A DNA stretch of 43,883 bases from Gammaproteobacteria bacterium TMED1 (lineage in GTDB: Bacteria; Pseudomonadota; Gammaproteobacteria; Pseudomonadales; Azotimanducaceae). Position numbers and translations under genes: made by a program. The first letter of the stretch is position 1, and every line of letters begins with the position of its first letter. The DNA lies in the NCBI GenBank assembly GCA_002167855.2, contig NHBG02000023.1, positions 283,283 to 327,165 on the forward strand, in the 5' to 3' direction. The notes beneath the pieces were generated by a model. It saw nothing but the letters and a program-made list of their open reading frames with translations. It did no database searches and had not been told where the DNA came from. Positions 1 to 8,787 of the stretch are shown one piece after another.

Positions 1-135
1 AGTTCAGATGTGCCTTTCCGCGTCGTTATCGCCGAAGGCATTGGGCTCGCAAAAGAGTTTGGGGCTTCGGAAAGCTATCGTTATGTAAATTCAATTTTGG
101 ATGCGTTAAAGGTCTGTCGCGGAAGTAATTGCTAA
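1..135 (+). CDS. nusB: Transcription antitermination factor NusB (3' end only)
   Basis: The first 44 codons of the window are open and end in TAA. The peptide contains [18 protein letters not shown] and a following YRYVNSILD segment, which match the last helices of NusB (E. coli-like pattern of residues for the DVPYRVAINEAIELAK region). NusB binds boxA RNA together with ribosomal protein S10 and supports rRNA antitermination. The 5' part lies outside the window. Only one base separates its stop from thiL, and nusB-thiL-pgpA is a common gammaproteobacterial operon, which supports the call. Confidence 0.9.
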   Translation, partial: SSDVPFRVVIAEGIGLAKEFGASESYRYVNSILDALKVCRGSNC

Positions 136-136
136 C

Positions 137-1078
137 ATGGATGAATTTTCAATAATCGATAAGTATTTTTCTGGTATTGGATTTCAACATAGTTTGGTTG
201 CAGTAGGAACTGGAGATGATTGTGCCGTGCTCAATGTGCCAATCGATAATGAGCTTTGTACTTCGACCGATACACTCATATCTGGAGTTCATTTTCCCTT
301 GGCTTGTTCGGGCGAAATTGTTGCACACAGATCATTGGTAGCAAACTTAAGTGATCTGGCTGCGATGGGAGCATCACCTGTTGGCTTCCTTTTGTCCCTT
401 TCTATTCCAGAAGTAGTCGATAGCTGGCTTTCTGGTTTCGCAAATAGGTTATCGGAACTTTCGAAAATTTATCGAATAATGTTGGTAGGCGGAAATATGG
501 CTAAAGGACCGTTATCTGTTACGATTACGGTACTAGGAACCGTTCCAAGAGGAGCGTCGCTGCTTCGTAGTAGTGCTCAAGTTGGTGAAGCGATCTTCGT
601 TACAGGCGAACTTGGGAAGGCAGCAGCAGGTCTTAAAGTGGTTGAAGAAGGATTAAAAGCATATGAGTCTCTCAAAGCCGCGTATCTAAGCCCCTCTCCA
701 CAAATAGAGTTTGCGCAGGAATTGAGAAGGTACGCCTCAGCGTGCATCGATATTTCAGATGGATTTTTAGCCGATTTAAGCCACCTTTGTGATGATAGTA
801 ATGTCGGCGCAGAAATAGAAAGTAGGCATATCTTTTTAGGCAAGGCTCTGCGCTCTTACGCTGGTAGCCGGGCATTAGATTTTGCGTTATATGGGGGCGA
901 TGATTACGAACTATGCTTTTCTGTTCCCTTCGCTTTTGTAGAGTCTGTTTTGGAGTTGGCAATAGTAAAAAAGATCCGTATTTCTCAGGTTGGATGTACT
1001 GTCGAAAAGAGGGGGATTTCTCTTATTAAAGGTAAGACAAAGATTGCCGCAGAGATTAAGGGGTACAATCATTTCTAA
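137..1078 (+). CDS. thiL: Thiamine-monophosphate kinase ThiL
   Basis: This 313-residue protein phosphorylates thiamine monophosphate with ATP to give thiamine pyrophosphate, the last step of cofactor synthesis in the cytoplasm. The family marks are visible: GDDCAVL near residues 26-32, STDTLISGVHFP near 43-54, and GGDDYELCF in the C-terminal third, the Asp-rich stretches that bind Mg-ATP in the PurM/ThiL superfamily. Length is normal for ThiL. It starts one base after the nusB stop and its own stop overlaps the proposed start of pgpA, so it is the middle gene of a translationally coupled operon. Confidence 0.95.
   Translation: MDEFSIIDKYFSGIGFQHSLVAVGTGDDCAVLNVPIDNELCTSTDTLISGVHFPLACSGEIVAHRSLVANLSDLAAMGASPVGFLLSLSIPEVVDSWLSGFANRLSELSKIYRIMLVGGNMAKGPLSVTITVLGTVPRGASLLRSSAQVGEAIFVTGELGKAAAGLKVVEEGLKAYESLKAAYLSPSPQIEFAQELRRYASACIDISDGFLADLSHLCDDSNVGAEIESRHIFLGKALRSYAGSRALDFALYGGDDYELCFSVPFAFVESVLELAIVKKIRISQVGCTVEKRGISLIKGKTKIAAEIKGYNHF
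1058..1073 (+). promoter_or_regulatory. Ribosome binding site that places pgpA at an ATT codon
   Basis: AAGGGG occupies 1058-1063 inside the end of thiL. Seven bases downstream is ATT at 1071-1073. No ATG, GTG or TTG in the pgpA frame lies at a usable distance. The upstream in-frame options are TTG at 1044 and ATG at 990, and both would lengthen the protein beyond its homologues and lack a comparable Shine-Dalgarno sequence. Confidence 0.6.
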
Positions 1079-1571
1079 CAACCCAACTTTTTGGGAAACG
1101 GTTAGTGATCCTATTTATTGCCTAGCACTCGGTTTCGGTAGTGGTTTAGTCAAGATAGCTCCAGGAACCTCTGGGTCTTTTCTAGCCCTCATTTTTTATC
1201 TGCCGCTAAGTCTGCTGCCTTTTTGGATGTATATCATTAATCTCGTCGTTGCATTTTTATTAGGTATTTACGTATGTGGCGAAACTGCTCAAAGGATGAA
1301 GATTAAAGACCCTAGCATAATCGTCTGGGATGAGTTTGTCGGGATGTGGATAGCGTTGCTTTTGATTCCTAGTAAATGGTACTTTATCGTTTTAGCATTT
1401 TTAATATTTCGCCTGTTTGATATTTTAAAGCCTTGGCCGATTAGCCTTTTAGACAGAAAAGTAAAAGGCGGAGTTGGAATTATGTTGGATGACGTTGCCG
1501 CAGGCCTCCTTACTTTAATCACCTTACAACTATTATTAGCTAATGGAATAACAAATTTCGTACCAAAATAG
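1071..1571 (+). CDS. pgpA: Phosphatidylglycerophosphatase A, probable ATT start
   Basis: PgpA dephosphorylates phosphatidylglycerophosphate to phosphatidylglycerol at the inner membrane. The family sequence is clear: LGFGSGLVKIAPGT at the N-terminus, IVWDEFVGMW in the middle, then FRLFDILKPWPI and GIMLDDVAAG, with the acidic residues typical of the active site, and several hydrophobic membrane segments. Starting at ATT 1071 gives 166 residues beginning (M)SNNPTFW, close to the MSNPWHLL opening and to the 172-residue length of the E. coli protein. The frame stays open upstream to ATG 990, but that start would overlap thiL by 89 bases and add an unconserved basic extension. With ATT the overlap with thiL is only 8 bases. 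Function is sure; the start is an inference. Confidence 0.9.
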   Translation: MSNNPTFWETVSDPIYCLALGFGSGLVKIAPGTSGSFLALIFYLPLSLLPFWMYIINLVVAFLLGIYVCGETAQRMKIKDPSIIVWDEFVGMWIALLLIPSKWYFIVLAFLIFRLFDILKPWPISLLDRKVKGGVGIMLDDVAAGLLTLITLQLLLANGITNFVPK

Positions 1572-1713
1572 TTATTAGAGCTGAGCGGCTCGCGTACTCT
1601 GTTTTTAGGAATTGAAATTTTTGATGTTGATATTTCTAGTGCTTTAGACTGCGGAAATTGGTCAGTGTTAGGGCCGCACTCCATCAACTAGAGTTATAAC
1701 GTTAAGGTAATGT

Positions 1714-1741
1714 AGTGCAAAGTTCTAAGCACTGCTAGAAT
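1714..1741 (+). promoter_or_regulatory. Candidate extended -10 promoter of ribA with a small inverted repeat
   Basis: TGCTAGAAT at 1733-1741 fits an extended -10 (TGnTATAAT type); no good -35 is seen. A 5-bp inverted repeat, AGTGC at 1714-1718 and GCACT at 1729-1733, abuts it and could be an operator or chance. The ribA Shine-Dalgarno AAGGAGA lies at about 1755-1761. The rest of the 193-base spacer after pgpA shows no recognisable riboswitch or gene. Confidence 0.35.
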
Positions 1742-1764
1742 TGGTAAGCGCGTAAGGAGAGATT

Positions 1765-2370
1765 ATGCCAGTCGTTTATGTCGCATCTTGTAAGCTGCCA
1801 ACGAAGCATGCTGAGTTTACTATGCATATTTTTGAGGATCCTGAGACGGGGAAAGAACATGTTGCCCTCGTCCTTGGAGAGACTCGTGGAAAAGACAATG
1901 TTCTATGTCGAGTTCACTCTGAATGTCTTACTGGGGATTCTTTGTTTAGTATGCGATGTGACTGTGGTTCCCAACTTGAACTAGCTATGTCTAGAATTTC
2001 TGAGGCGGGCGCTGGGGTTATACTTTATCTTCGACAGGAGGGCCGAGGAATCGGTCTTGTTAACAAGATTCGGGCATATGAACTTCAGGATAAAGGAGCT
2101 GACACGGTAGAGGCGAATGAGCGTCTTGGTTTTGACGCTGATCTTCGAGACTATACGATGTGTAAGAATATGTTTCGCCATCTTGAGATATCCAAGATTT
2201 GTCTCATGACAAATAATCCATTAAAGGTCAAAGCTTTGGAGAAGCTTGGTATTGAGATTCCTCAAAGAGTTCCAATAGAAACGGGACAAAATGATCATAA
2301 TGCCAGATACTTGGCAACAAAAGCGGGCAAGTTAGGGCATCTGTTCGGTAACAAATCAAAACTTAGTTAA
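1765..2370 (+). CDS. ribA: GTP cyclohydrolase II RibA
   Basis: RibA opens the imidazole ring of GTP, releasing formate and pyrophosphate, as the first step of riboflavin synthesis. At 201 residues it is the single-function form without the DHBP synthase domain. The zinc ligands are present as Cys54, Cys65 and Cys67 in [18 protein letters not shown], and the GTP-binding/catalytic stretch RQEGRGIGL is at 90-98, followed by [12 protein letters not shown]. The start ATG has a strong Shine-Dalgarno four bases upstream. It stands alone between the nusB-thiL-pgpA operon and the convergent dxs gene, 12 bases away, and no FMN riboswitch is visible in front. Confidence 0.96.
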   Translation: MPVVYVASCKLPTKHAEFTMHIFEDPETGKEHVALVLGETRGKDNVLCRVHSECLTGDSLFSMRCDCGSQLELAMSRISEAGAGVILYLRQEGRGIGLVNKIRAYELQDKGADTVEANERLGFDADLRDYTMCKNMFRHLEISKICLMTNNPLKVKALEKLGIEIPQRVPIETGQNDHNARYLATKAGKLGHLFGNKSKLS

Positions 2371-2382
2371 ATATGATCAAAA

Positions 2383-4272
2383 TTAGTTGTGACCAGCAGC
2401 TTCAGCCGTCAATTGAGTTAAGCGCCTCTCGATAGCGTCTAGAATACCCTCGTCGTCTAATAGGCACTCCTGAAGCATGCTTGTAGGCTTGTCTTGTCTA
2501 ATAAAGCTGTCGGGCACACCAAGATTGAGTACTTCCACGTTAATTTGGTGGTTGTGAATTACCTCATTCACCGCAGATCCCGCTCCGCCTGCGATAACAT
2601 TTTCCTCTATAGTCACAAGTAAGTCATGTTGGGTTGCCATCTCCAGGATTATTTCTATGTCTAGAGGTTTAACAAACCGCATATCTACTAAACTTGCATT
2701 TAGCTTTTCTGAAGCCATTTTTGCAGCTTGGACCATACTTCCGAAAGCCAGGATTGCTACTTTGGTTCCCCTTTTAATTACCCTAGATTTACCTATAGGT
2801 AGTTTTTTCATTGTCGCTTCAGTTGGCTGGCCAGGGCCAGATCCCCTAGGGTAGCGCACAGAAGCAGGACCATCATAGAGATATCCTGTGTAAAGCATTT
2901 GTTTCGCTTCATTCTCGTTAGAGGGCGTCATTATGATCAGATTTGGGACACATCTCATAAATGATAAATCGAAAACGCCAGAATGAGTGGGTCCATCTTC
3001 TAATAAACCAGCTCGGTCTATCGCAAATAGGACGTTTAGATTTTGTATCGCAATGTCATGAATGACTTGGTCATAGGCGCGCTGCAGGAACGTCGAGTAA
3101 ATGGCAACTACCGGTTTTGCTCCTTGTGCAGCCAAGCCAGCTGCCAATGTAACTGCATGCTGTTCTGCTATAGCAACGTCGAAGTATCGTTCTGGAAATT
3201 GCTCAGAGAATGCTATAAGGTCAGATCCCTCGCGCATTGCTGGGGTTATACCAACTAGCATCTCGTCTTTGGTTGCCATTTCGCATATCCAATCACTAAA
3301 AATATTCGAATACGTTGGCTTCTGAGCTTGCTTTAGATTTTTTTGTTCTATTTTTGAGAGACTATGAGATCCTACGGGAGAGGCCTCTGCAGGGCCATAA
3401 CCTTTCCCTTTTTTAGTAACAATGTGGAGAAACTGGGGGCCTTTAAGGTCTTTGATGTTGTTAAGAGTTTTTATGAGGCCCATTAAATCGTGTCCATCAA
3501 TTGGCCCCATATAATTGAAGCCGAGCTCTTCAAATAACGTCCCAGGGACGATCATACCTTTCATATGCTCTTCTGTCTTTCTGGCAAACTCCCATGCGTG
3601 TGGGATTCGGCTTAGAATTTTTTTGCTACCCTCTCTCATTGACAGGTATAAACGACTGCTAAGTATACGAGCGAAATATTTTGATAGACCCCCAACGTTA
3701 TGGGAAATAGACATGGCATTATCATTTAGTATTACTAGAAGATCTGCTTCCGTATCGGTAACGTGGTTTAGTGCTTCAAATGCTAGACCTGCAGTCATAG
3801 CACCATCGCCAATAACAGCGATTGTTCGATTCTTTTTTTCTTGCATCTTGCTCGCTATTGCCATCCCTAGTGCAGCGCTAATGGAGGTTGAGGAGTGACC
3901 CACTCCAAAAGTATCGTACTGGCTCTCCTCGCGAACAGGGAAAGGCGCGATTCCATCTGGTTTTCGTAATGTGTGCATTTGATCGCGGCGCCCTGTCAAT
4001 ATTTTATGTGGATAGGCCTGGTGACCAACATCCCAAACTATCTGATCGTCGGGCGTATTGAAGGCGTAATGGAGAGCCACAGTTAATTCAACTACGCCAA
4101 GGCCTGCCCCGAAATGCCCTCCCGTTCTTCCAACAATATAAATCAAGAAATGCCGTAATTCGTTTGACAATTGATGAAGTGTTTTTTCCTCAAGGGCTCG
4201 AATATCCAGGGGACTTTGTATCGAGTCCAATAATGGAGTGCTCGGTCTTTCTATTGGTATGGTTTGGAACAT
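2383..4272 (-). CDS. dxs: 1-deoxy-D-xylulose-5-phosphate synthase
   Basis: DXS condenses pyruvate and glyceraldehyde 3-phosphate to DXP using thiamine diphosphate, the entry step of the MEP isoprenoid pathway. Visible marks include [16 protein letters not shown], the GHSSTSIS segment, the thiamine-diphosphate motif from GDGAMTAG to LNDNAMSIS, and the transketolase pyrimidine-domain core [10 protein letters not shown] with [10 protein letters not shown]. With ATG 4272 the protein has 629 residues, as usual. A TTG at 4299 would add nine residues with no better ribosome site. It is last in the xseB-ispA-dxs operon, where ispA uses downstream products of the same pathway. Confidence 0.96.
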   Translation of the reverse strand: MFQTIPIERPSTPLLDSIQSPLDIRALEEKTLHQLSNELRHFLIYIVGRTGGHFGAGLGVVELTVALHYAFNTPDDQIVWDVGHQAYPHKILTGRRDQMHTLRKPDGIAPFPVREESQYDTFGVGHSSTSISAALGMAIASKMQEKKNRTIAVIGDGAMTAGLAFEALNHVTDTEADLLVILNDNAMSISHNVGGLSKYFARILSSRLYLSMREGSKKILSRIPHAWEFARKTEEHMKGMIVPGTLFEELGFNYMGPIDGHDLMGLIKTLNNIKDLKGPQFLHIVTKKGKGYGPAEASPVGSHSLSKIEQKNLKQAQKPTYSNIFSDWICEMATKDEMLVGITPAMREGSDLIAFSEQFPERYFDVAIAEQHAVTLAAGLAAQGAKPVVAIYSTFLQRAYDQVIHDIAIQNLNVLFAIDRAGLLEDGPTHSGVFDLSFMRCVPNLIIMTPSNENEAKQMLYTGYLYDGPASVRYPRGSGPGQPTEATMKKLPIGKSRVIKRGTKVAILAFGSMVQAAKMASEKLNASLVDMRFVKPLDIEIILEMATQHDLLVTIEENVIAGGAGSAVNEVIHNHQINVEVLNLGVPDSFIRQDKPTSMLQECLLDDEGILDAIERRLTQLTAEAAGHN

Positions 4273-4328
4273 GCCCGCTAATCTCTGTCTATTGGCCAAA
4301 TTTTACCATTATTAATTGCTCATTAGGC

Positions 4329-5213
4329 CTAATGCTTTCTTGTGGCTATAAAAAAAGAAAGTTCTCCGAGAACTGCACCATCCGGACCTAATTCAGCAGT
4401 CAACTTCCTTGCGATGGTATACTGTTCGTGCAGTCTTCGAGTTGCTTCTTTTTCACCAAGAATAGTAACGTAAGTAGCCTTTCCCTTCTTTTTATCTGAC
4501 CCTTTGGGTTTACCAATTTGTGCTTTATCACCAGTCACATCTAAGATATCGTCTCGGATTTGAAAAATTAGCCCCAAAGTATTTCCAAAGTCAGATAGTA
4601 GTGACAGTGTTGATGGGTCTGCACCCGCAATTAATCCTCCCATCCTGATACTGGATCTTATTAGTGAGCCGGTCTTAAGCGAATGCATATAAGCAATTTT
4701 TTCCAATTCAACATCCTTTTTTTCGTAGGAGAGATCCAGTACTTGTCCTCCTACCATTCCGTTTCCACCAATTCCTGAAGCTAACTCTGAAATAAGCGCA
4801 ATCCTGGTCGAATAAGACAGGTCATTGGCTTTTGCGAGAACTTCAAAAGCGAATGCTTGAATCGCATCCCCTGCTAAAATAGCTATAGGCTCATTAAACT
4901 TTTTATGACAACTGAGTTCACCTCGTCTCATATCATCATCGTCCATAGCCGGCAGATCATCATGAATTAACGAGTAGTTATGAATAAGCTCTATCGCTAC
5001 TGCAGGCTTATCCGCGAGATTAATACTTGCTCCCAGTATGTTCGTCACAAGATAGGTTAGGATAGGACGAACACGCTTACCCCCTCCAAGGATACTGTAG
5101 TGTATTGCTTCTTCGAGTAGTTTTGGTGCCGAAAGTTGTTTTAGGTGCCGAAGTAACTGGCTGTTGGAACGCTGTCGTAGAGTATCAATTTGTTTCGTAA
5201 GGTTGTTCGCCAT
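4329..5213 (-). CDS. ispA: Farnesyl diphosphate synthase (short-chain prenyltransferase)
   Basis: IspA joins dimethylallyl and isopentenyl diphosphate to geranyl and farnesyl diphosphate. The first aspartate-rich motif DDLPAMD is at residues 85-91 followed by MRRG, and the second, DDILD, is at 221-225; GGGKRVRP near 43-50 binds pyrophosphate. The insertion between the first Asp pair and the last Asp is the bacterial FPP synthase pattern. At 294 residues it has the normal length. The ATG has GGAAAAGA just ahead and overlaps the end of xseB by 29 bases, so translation is probably coupled. The closing segment after residue 270 is ordinary. Confidence 0.94.
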   Translation of the reverse strand: MANNLTKQIDTLRQRSNSQLLRHLKQLSAPKLLEEAIHYSILGGGKRVRPILTYLVTNILGASINLADKPAVAIELIHNYSLIHDDLPAMDDDDMRRGELSCHKKFNEPIAILAGDAIQAFAFEVLAKANDLSYSTRIALISELASGIGGNGMVGGQVLDLSYEKKDVELEKIAYMHSLKTGSLIRSSIRMGGLIAGADPSTLSLLSDFGNTLGLIFQIRDDILDVTGDKAQIGKPKGSDKKKGKATYVTILGEKEATRRLHEQYTIARKLTAELGPDGAVLGELSFFIATRKH

Positions 5214-5406
5214 TCTTTTCCACGAGTAATGAAACTTTTTGCTCCGCTTCTTTTAACGCTTGTTGGCATTCCCTTGTCAGCCTGATACCTTCCTCAAACG
5301 TTTTTAACGAAGCTTCTAAAGAAAGTTCACCGTTTTCCATCTCATCGACGAGCTCCTCAAGTCGCTTTAGAGACGTCTCGAAGGGATAATTGGTTTGCTT
5401 TGTCAT
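5185..5406 (-). CDS. xseB: Exodeoxyribonuclease VII small subunit
   Basis: This 73-residue protein has the XseB signature [19 protein letters not shown], followed by [22 protein letters not shown], a helical hairpin that caps the large subunit XseA of the single-strand exonuclease VII. XseA is not in the window. Position directly ahead of ispA and dxs is the usual arrangement in Gammaproteobacteria. The start codon has only a weak Shine-Dalgarno sequence (GAAAAAT), which is common for this small subunit. Confidence 0.92.
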   Translation of the reverse strand: MTKQTNYPFETSLKRLEELVDEMENGELSLEASLKTFEEGIRLTRECQQALKEAEQKVSLLVEKNGEQPYETN

Positions 5407-5432
5407 ATTTTTCGGTATTTAATTTTGATATT

Positions 5433-5461
5433 ACCATAGCGATACAAAAGATTTTCGTAAA
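5433..5461 (-). promoter_or_regulatory. Candidate promoter of the xseB-ispA-dxs operon
   Basis: Reading the minus strand, TTTACG (5461-5456) and TATGGT (5438-5433) are separated by 17 bases, each matching four of six sigma-70 consensus positions, about 27 bases ahead of the xseB ATG. It is the best candidate in the divergent spacer but has not been scored against background. Confidence 0.4.
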
Positions 5462-5576
5462 TGTTCATCGATTTTTGTTATACCTAAAGAAGATTTTATA
5501 TAGACGAATGCAATGATCTGTGTGAGCCTGCAACCCTTTGTTAGTTGGAAGCTAAGATACTCTGATTTTTTTAGTT

Positions 5577-5606
5577 TTGACTAGTCTTAGTTCTCTGCCT
5601 TAATAA
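5577..5606 (+). promoter_or_regulatory. Candidate promoter of the Nudix hydrolase gene
   Basis: TTGACT at 5577-5582 is a near-consensus -35. It is followed after 17-18 bases by a weak AT-rich -10 (TTAATAA, 5600-5606). The ribosome site GGAGAA follows before the GTG at 5633. Confidence 0.35.
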
Positions 5607-5632
5607 ATTTCTTTATCCTGGAGAAACTCGCG

Positions 5633-6241
5633 GTGGCCCCTAAAAAGTTGTCCTTGAGGGAAATCAAAAATGCTTTAGCGCAGCATACCCCTCAAAGACC
5701 AACATCACACGCACTAGCTCGGCAAGCTGCTGTTGCTATTATAATTCGATCTAACAACGACTTTATGGAGGCACTTTTTATTCTGCGTTCTGTAAGAAAG
5801 GGTGATCCTTGGTCGGGAGATATGGCGTTTCCTGGAGGCCACAAGAATAACGTCGATTTGAGTTTAAGGGAAACTGCTGAACGAGAAACATTCGAAGAGA
5901 TAGGCCTCACTTTGAGTCATTCTTCCTGTTTTCTTGGGGAGTTAGATACCATTGAATTAAATCGCAGGCAGTCCGAAGCTATTTTGATAACTCCGTTTGT
6001 TTATAGTCTCCGTGATAAGGACTGTGTTCTCCATAAAAATCACGAGGTCGCTGAGATATTGTGGGGACCTCTCGATCACATGATTATCGGGACATCGCTT
6101 GTTAATAAGGAAGTGAAAAGAAATGGTACGCTCCAGTATTTCCCTGGTTATACCTTAGATAAACAAATTATTTGGGGTTTAACCTTTAGGATGCTTCAAC
6201 AATTGTTCTCTCTTATCAGTTCTCACGTAAGGCTTCGGTAG
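5633..6241 (+). CDS. Nudix hydrolase of the CoA-pyrophosphatase type
   Basis: The protein has 202 residues and starts at GTG with TGGAGAA in front. It carries SGDMAFPGGHKNNVD near 61-75 and RETFEEIGL at 84-92. The spacing between GG and RE is that of the CoA-diphosphatase branch (NudL/NUDT7-like), which differs from the standard Nudix box by its extended loop. The closing segment IIWGLTFRMLQQL also occurs in that branch. Such enzymes cleave CoA derivatives or related nucleoside diphosphates. The E. coli-type LLTKRS motif is only loosely kept (ALFILRSVRKGDPWSG), so substrate is uncertain. It stands as a single gene, divergent from xseB. Confidence 0.85.
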   Translation: MAPKKLSLREIKNALAQHTPQRPTSHALARQAAVAIIIRSNNDFMEALFILRSVRKGDPWSGDMAFPGGHKNNVDLSLRETAERETFEEIGLTLSHSSCFLGELDTIELNRRQSEAILITPFVYSLRDKDCVLHKNHEVAEILWGPLDHMIIGTSLVNKEVKRNGTLQYFPGYTLDKQIIWGLTFRMLQQLFSLISSHVRLR

Positions 6242-6444
6242 CTTATATCCTCCCAAAAGGGTGCGAAATAAAGTTTTTGAAGAACTGACTATTTTTGAAT
6301 ATGAAGTAATATTGTATTGGAACTAAGTATTCAGGGCAGGAATTAGCGAGCGAATTACTGTTTGTTGTTTCCCGTTTTGTTCCAGATATATTTGCTAATC
6401 AAAAGTTTCCTTAATATCCTGCCTTACGTAATTTGGGTACTATT

Positions 6445-6478
6445 AAATTAATGATATCCAGGCTAAACCAAATTAATG
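6445..6478 (+). repeat. Short direct repeat in the spacer before the GGDEF gene
   Basis: AAATTAATG occurs at 6445-6453 and again at 6470-6478, a 25-base period. TAATTTGG just upstream is the inverse of CCAAATTA in the second copy. The 292-base spacer 6242-6533 holds no open gene; these AT-rich repeats could be protein binding sites or chance. Confidence 0.3.
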
Positions 6479-6533
6479 CGCCGTGTTAAATTATAGTAAC
6501 GTCCTCAGACCTCCAAGTAGATTTGCTTAAACG

Positions 6534-7286
6534 ATGGATAAGACAAGAGTTTTCTTCCTATTAACAATCAACTCTGTTGTTTTGTATTCCCTAGTTCTTT
6601 TTTTTTTAAGAGATCTAGATTTAAACCAGTGGCTAGTTCTTGCTTTGGCAATGTTGTTATTGGCGATCGCGCCAAATCTAATAATTTATTCTTCCCTCAA
6701 ATCGCTAAGACGGGAAGTCAAGGCGGCTAATCATCAAGTACTGTTTAGGGACAGCGAACTTTTAGTATTAAAACAACGATTATCCACATTGGTGCACTTG
6801 GATGCCCTAACAGGTTGTTATAACCAGAGCTATTTTCTCGATGTTTTGAGAGAGTCTATTGAAATGAGTGATAGAGGGGATTACGTTTTCACGGTGGCTA
6901 TTATCCGCTGTGATCAGTTTATCGATGTCCTTGATCAGTATGGACTGTCTCAGGGAAATAGGGCACTCAAGCTTTATGTGGGGGCTGTTAATAAAGTATT
7001 ACGTAGTACAGATACAATCGCTCGTTTAGGTGCAGACAAGTTTGGCTTGATTCTGTCGGATACCTCTGAGAAAGATTCAGCACTAGTATTCAAGCGGATT
7101 AGTAAGTCGATTAGTCACTTGCGCTTAGTAAAGAAGCAGTATGCTACTGCTACTAACACAGGCGGTATCGCAAGTTATTATCGAGGAGACACCCCCGAAG
7201 TACTGCTAAGTCGAGCGAAGACTGCCCTCCATTCGGCTATTGACAAGGGAAAAGGTCAGTTTATCGTTTCTGATCCTGCCCATTAA
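6534..7286 (+). CDS. Membrane protein with a degenerate GGDEF domain
   Basis: The 250-residue protein has two predicted membrane helices (about 6-25 and 32-52), a short coiled linker (55-85) and a GGDEF domain that opens with LDALTGCYNQSYF (89-101). The signature motif is GADKF (166-170) instead of GG[DE]EF. The first metal aspartate of the usual DxDxFK strand is Arg125 (IIRCDQF). Both metal ligands known from PleD are therefore replaced, and cyclase activity is unlikely. The RxxD product-inhibition motif is kept as RSTD at 157-160, five residues before GADKF, as in active enzymes. A role as a c-di-GMP receptor or scaffold is inference. No strong ribosome site precedes the ATG. It converges on hemH with a 21-base gap. 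Confidence 0.85.
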   Translation: MDKTRVFFLLTINSVVLYSLVLFFLRDLDLNQWLVLALAMLLLAIAPNLIIYSSLKSLRREVKAANHQVLFRDSELLVLKQRLSTLVHLDALTGCYNQSYFLDVLRESIEMSDRGDYVFTVAIIRCDQFIDVLDQYGLSQGNRALKLYVGAVNKVLRSTDTIARLGADKFGLILSDTSEKDSALVFKRISKSISHLRLVKKQYATATNTGGIASYYRGDTPEVLLSRAKTALHSAIDKGKGQFIVSDPAH

Positions 7287-7307
7287 AGTCTTGTGTTCAC
7301 GCGAGGA

Positions 7308-8315
7308 TTAAGTTTCTTGCGGTTGTTCCATTGGATAGAGATGGGTTAGCACCAAATCTCGAATCAGATTTACATGATCTTGAGAGGCGTTCAGTGCGGG
7401 TATATATTGGAAAGTCTCTCCGCCCGCCTTAAGAAATATTTCTCGGTTTTCAATGCCTATTTCCTCAAGTGTTTCAAGACAATCAGTGGCAAATCCCGGG
7501 CAAACAACCAAGACTTTGAGAATTCCCTGGCTTGGCAAGTTAGCTAGTGTTTCATCGGTATATGGCTTGAGCCAGGGCGCTGGGCCGAACCGGGACTGAA
7601 ACGTGAGCATCCATTGGTGATCTTGGAGTTTAAGCTCGCGGGCTACAAGTTTGGCTGTTTTTTGACATTGTGATTGGTAGGGGTCTCCACGAGAGTTTTG
7701 TGACTGTGGTATCCCATGGAATGAAAATAACAAAAGAGTCTTTGCGAACTTATCTTGCGAATAATTTTTGATAGAACGGCACAGAGCGCTAATATACCCA
7801 ACGTTGTCGTGGTAGCCTGATAAGAATCTGGAGGGAGGAACGGTAACTCTATCCCTAAAAGCGCTTGCTACCTTATCGAAGCATGCGCCGACTGTTGCGC
7901 TTGAGTACTGGGGGAAAAGCGGTAAAAATAAAAAACGTTTCACCCCCAATCTTTCGACGTCATGAATGACATCCTGAATAGTAGGGGATCCATAGGTCAT
8001 CGCTGCTCTGACAAGGACTTCTTCAGATTTTAGAGATTTTTGTATCTTGCCTTCGGTCAACTCAGCAAGCGCTTCAGTATACTCTCTAAGCGGTGCACCT
8101 TTAGAACCCCAAATTGCCTGATATTTTTCTACGAGTTTTGGTGGACGTATATTCAGAATTACTAGGTATAGTATCGGGAGCCAAATCCACCTTGGAAGAT
8201 CGACTACTCTTGGGTCTGAGAGGAATTCTGCTAGATAACGTCGGATCGCAGTAGTACTTGGTTTATCTGGTGTCCCCAGATTAAGCAGTACCACCGCTAG
8301 GTTTGGTTTGTTCAT
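7308..8315 (-). CDS. hemH: Ferrochelatase
   Basis: HemH inserts ferrous iron into protoporphyrin IX, the last step of protoheme synthesis. The 335-residue product shows VVLLNLGTPDKP at the start, the catalytic histidine in LLFSFHGIPQ, FQSRFGPAPWLKPYT, and CPGFATDCLETLEEIGIENRE with the conserved glutamates. Length and motifs match the proteobacterial enzyme. The ATG at 8315 is preferred over the adjacent TTG at 8318. It lies 27 bases after the small exported protein gene and is probably the last gene of a methyltransferase / small protein / hemH transcription unit. Confidence 0.96.
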   Translation of the reverse strand: MNKPNLAVVLLNLGTPDKPSTTAIRRYLAEFLSDPRVVDLPRWIWLPILYLVILNIRPPKLVEKYQAIWGSKGAPLREYTEALAELTEGKIQKSLKSEEVLVRAAMTYGSPTIQDVIHDVERLGVKRFLFLPLFPQYSSATVGACFDKVASAFRDRVTVPPSRFLSGYHDNVGYISALCRSIKNYSQDKFAKTLLLFSFHGIPQSQNSRGDPYQSQCQKTAKLVARELKLQDHQWMLTFQSRFGPAPWLKPYTDETLANLPSQGILKVLVVCPGFATDCLETLEEIGIENREIFLKAGGETFQYIPALNASQDHVNLIRDLVLTHLYPMEQPQET

Positions 8316-8342
8316 CAAGTCAGCTTTCTAGCTAGCTGATAA

Positions 8343-8732
8343 CTAATCATGCGTCTGTTTCGAGATTTTAAAAGTATTCCCAACCTCTGCACTTAGAGTT
8401 TCAGCAGCATTTTTTTGATTTCTAGCGATCCGTAGTTTGTTTTCCCAATTTATGAATGAAACCCAGCCTCCTGGTTCTACATCAGAGTAAGTTTTCCCAA
8501 AGTATACGGGTATTTTCGTATCCTTGTAGTCCATTACAAAGTGATCGTTGACTTTTATACCAAGAGAACCCAGGGTCTCCAATGTTATCGAGGTCTCCAA
8601 GTTGCCGTACTCTGTGGAAATACTTTCTACGGTTCCACTTGTCGATTCTGCGCCCACTGATAATGGTATAAGAATGAACAGAAATGCTAGGAGATTATTC
8701 ATATATGTTCTCTTTTTTTGTAATTTAAACAA
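8343..8732 (-). CDS. Exported lone C-terminal domain of the SAM hydroxide adenosyltransferase family
   Basis: Translation probably begins at TTG 8732, five bases after a perfect AAGGAGG; an ATG at 8702 has a weaker site. The 129-residue product opens with a basic stretch (KLQKKR), a hydrophobic core LLAFLFILIPLSV and a likely signal peptidase site after VGA. The mature part reads GTVESISTEYGNLETSI, then GIKVNDHFVMD, TYSDVEPGGWVSFI, and KLRIARNQKNAAETLSAEVGN. This pattern matches the beta-barrel C-terminal domain of SAM hydroxide adenosyltransferases/fluorinases, where it lines part of the SAM site. The N-terminal catalytic domain is absent. Enzyme activity alone is therefore doubtful; a binding or structural role outside the cytoplasm is inference. 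It sits between a methyltransferase and hemH. Confidence 0.7.
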   Translation of the reverse strand: MFKLQKKRTYMNNLLAFLFILIPLSVGAESTSGTVESISTEYGNLETSITLETLGSLGIKVNDHFVMDYKDTKIPVYFGKTYSDVEPGGWVSFINWENKLRIARNQKNAAETLSAEVGNTFKISKQTHD

Positions 8733-8787
8733 GGCTGCCTCCTTCGAAGCGTTAAATCAAGTACTCTATGCTTTCGCCTTTACATAT

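Noticed and set aside
1572-1689. The pgpA frame stays open for 39 codons after its TAG.
   Set aside because: The extension has no recognisable motif, PgpA is already full length, and short open runs in AT-rich spacers are expected by chance.
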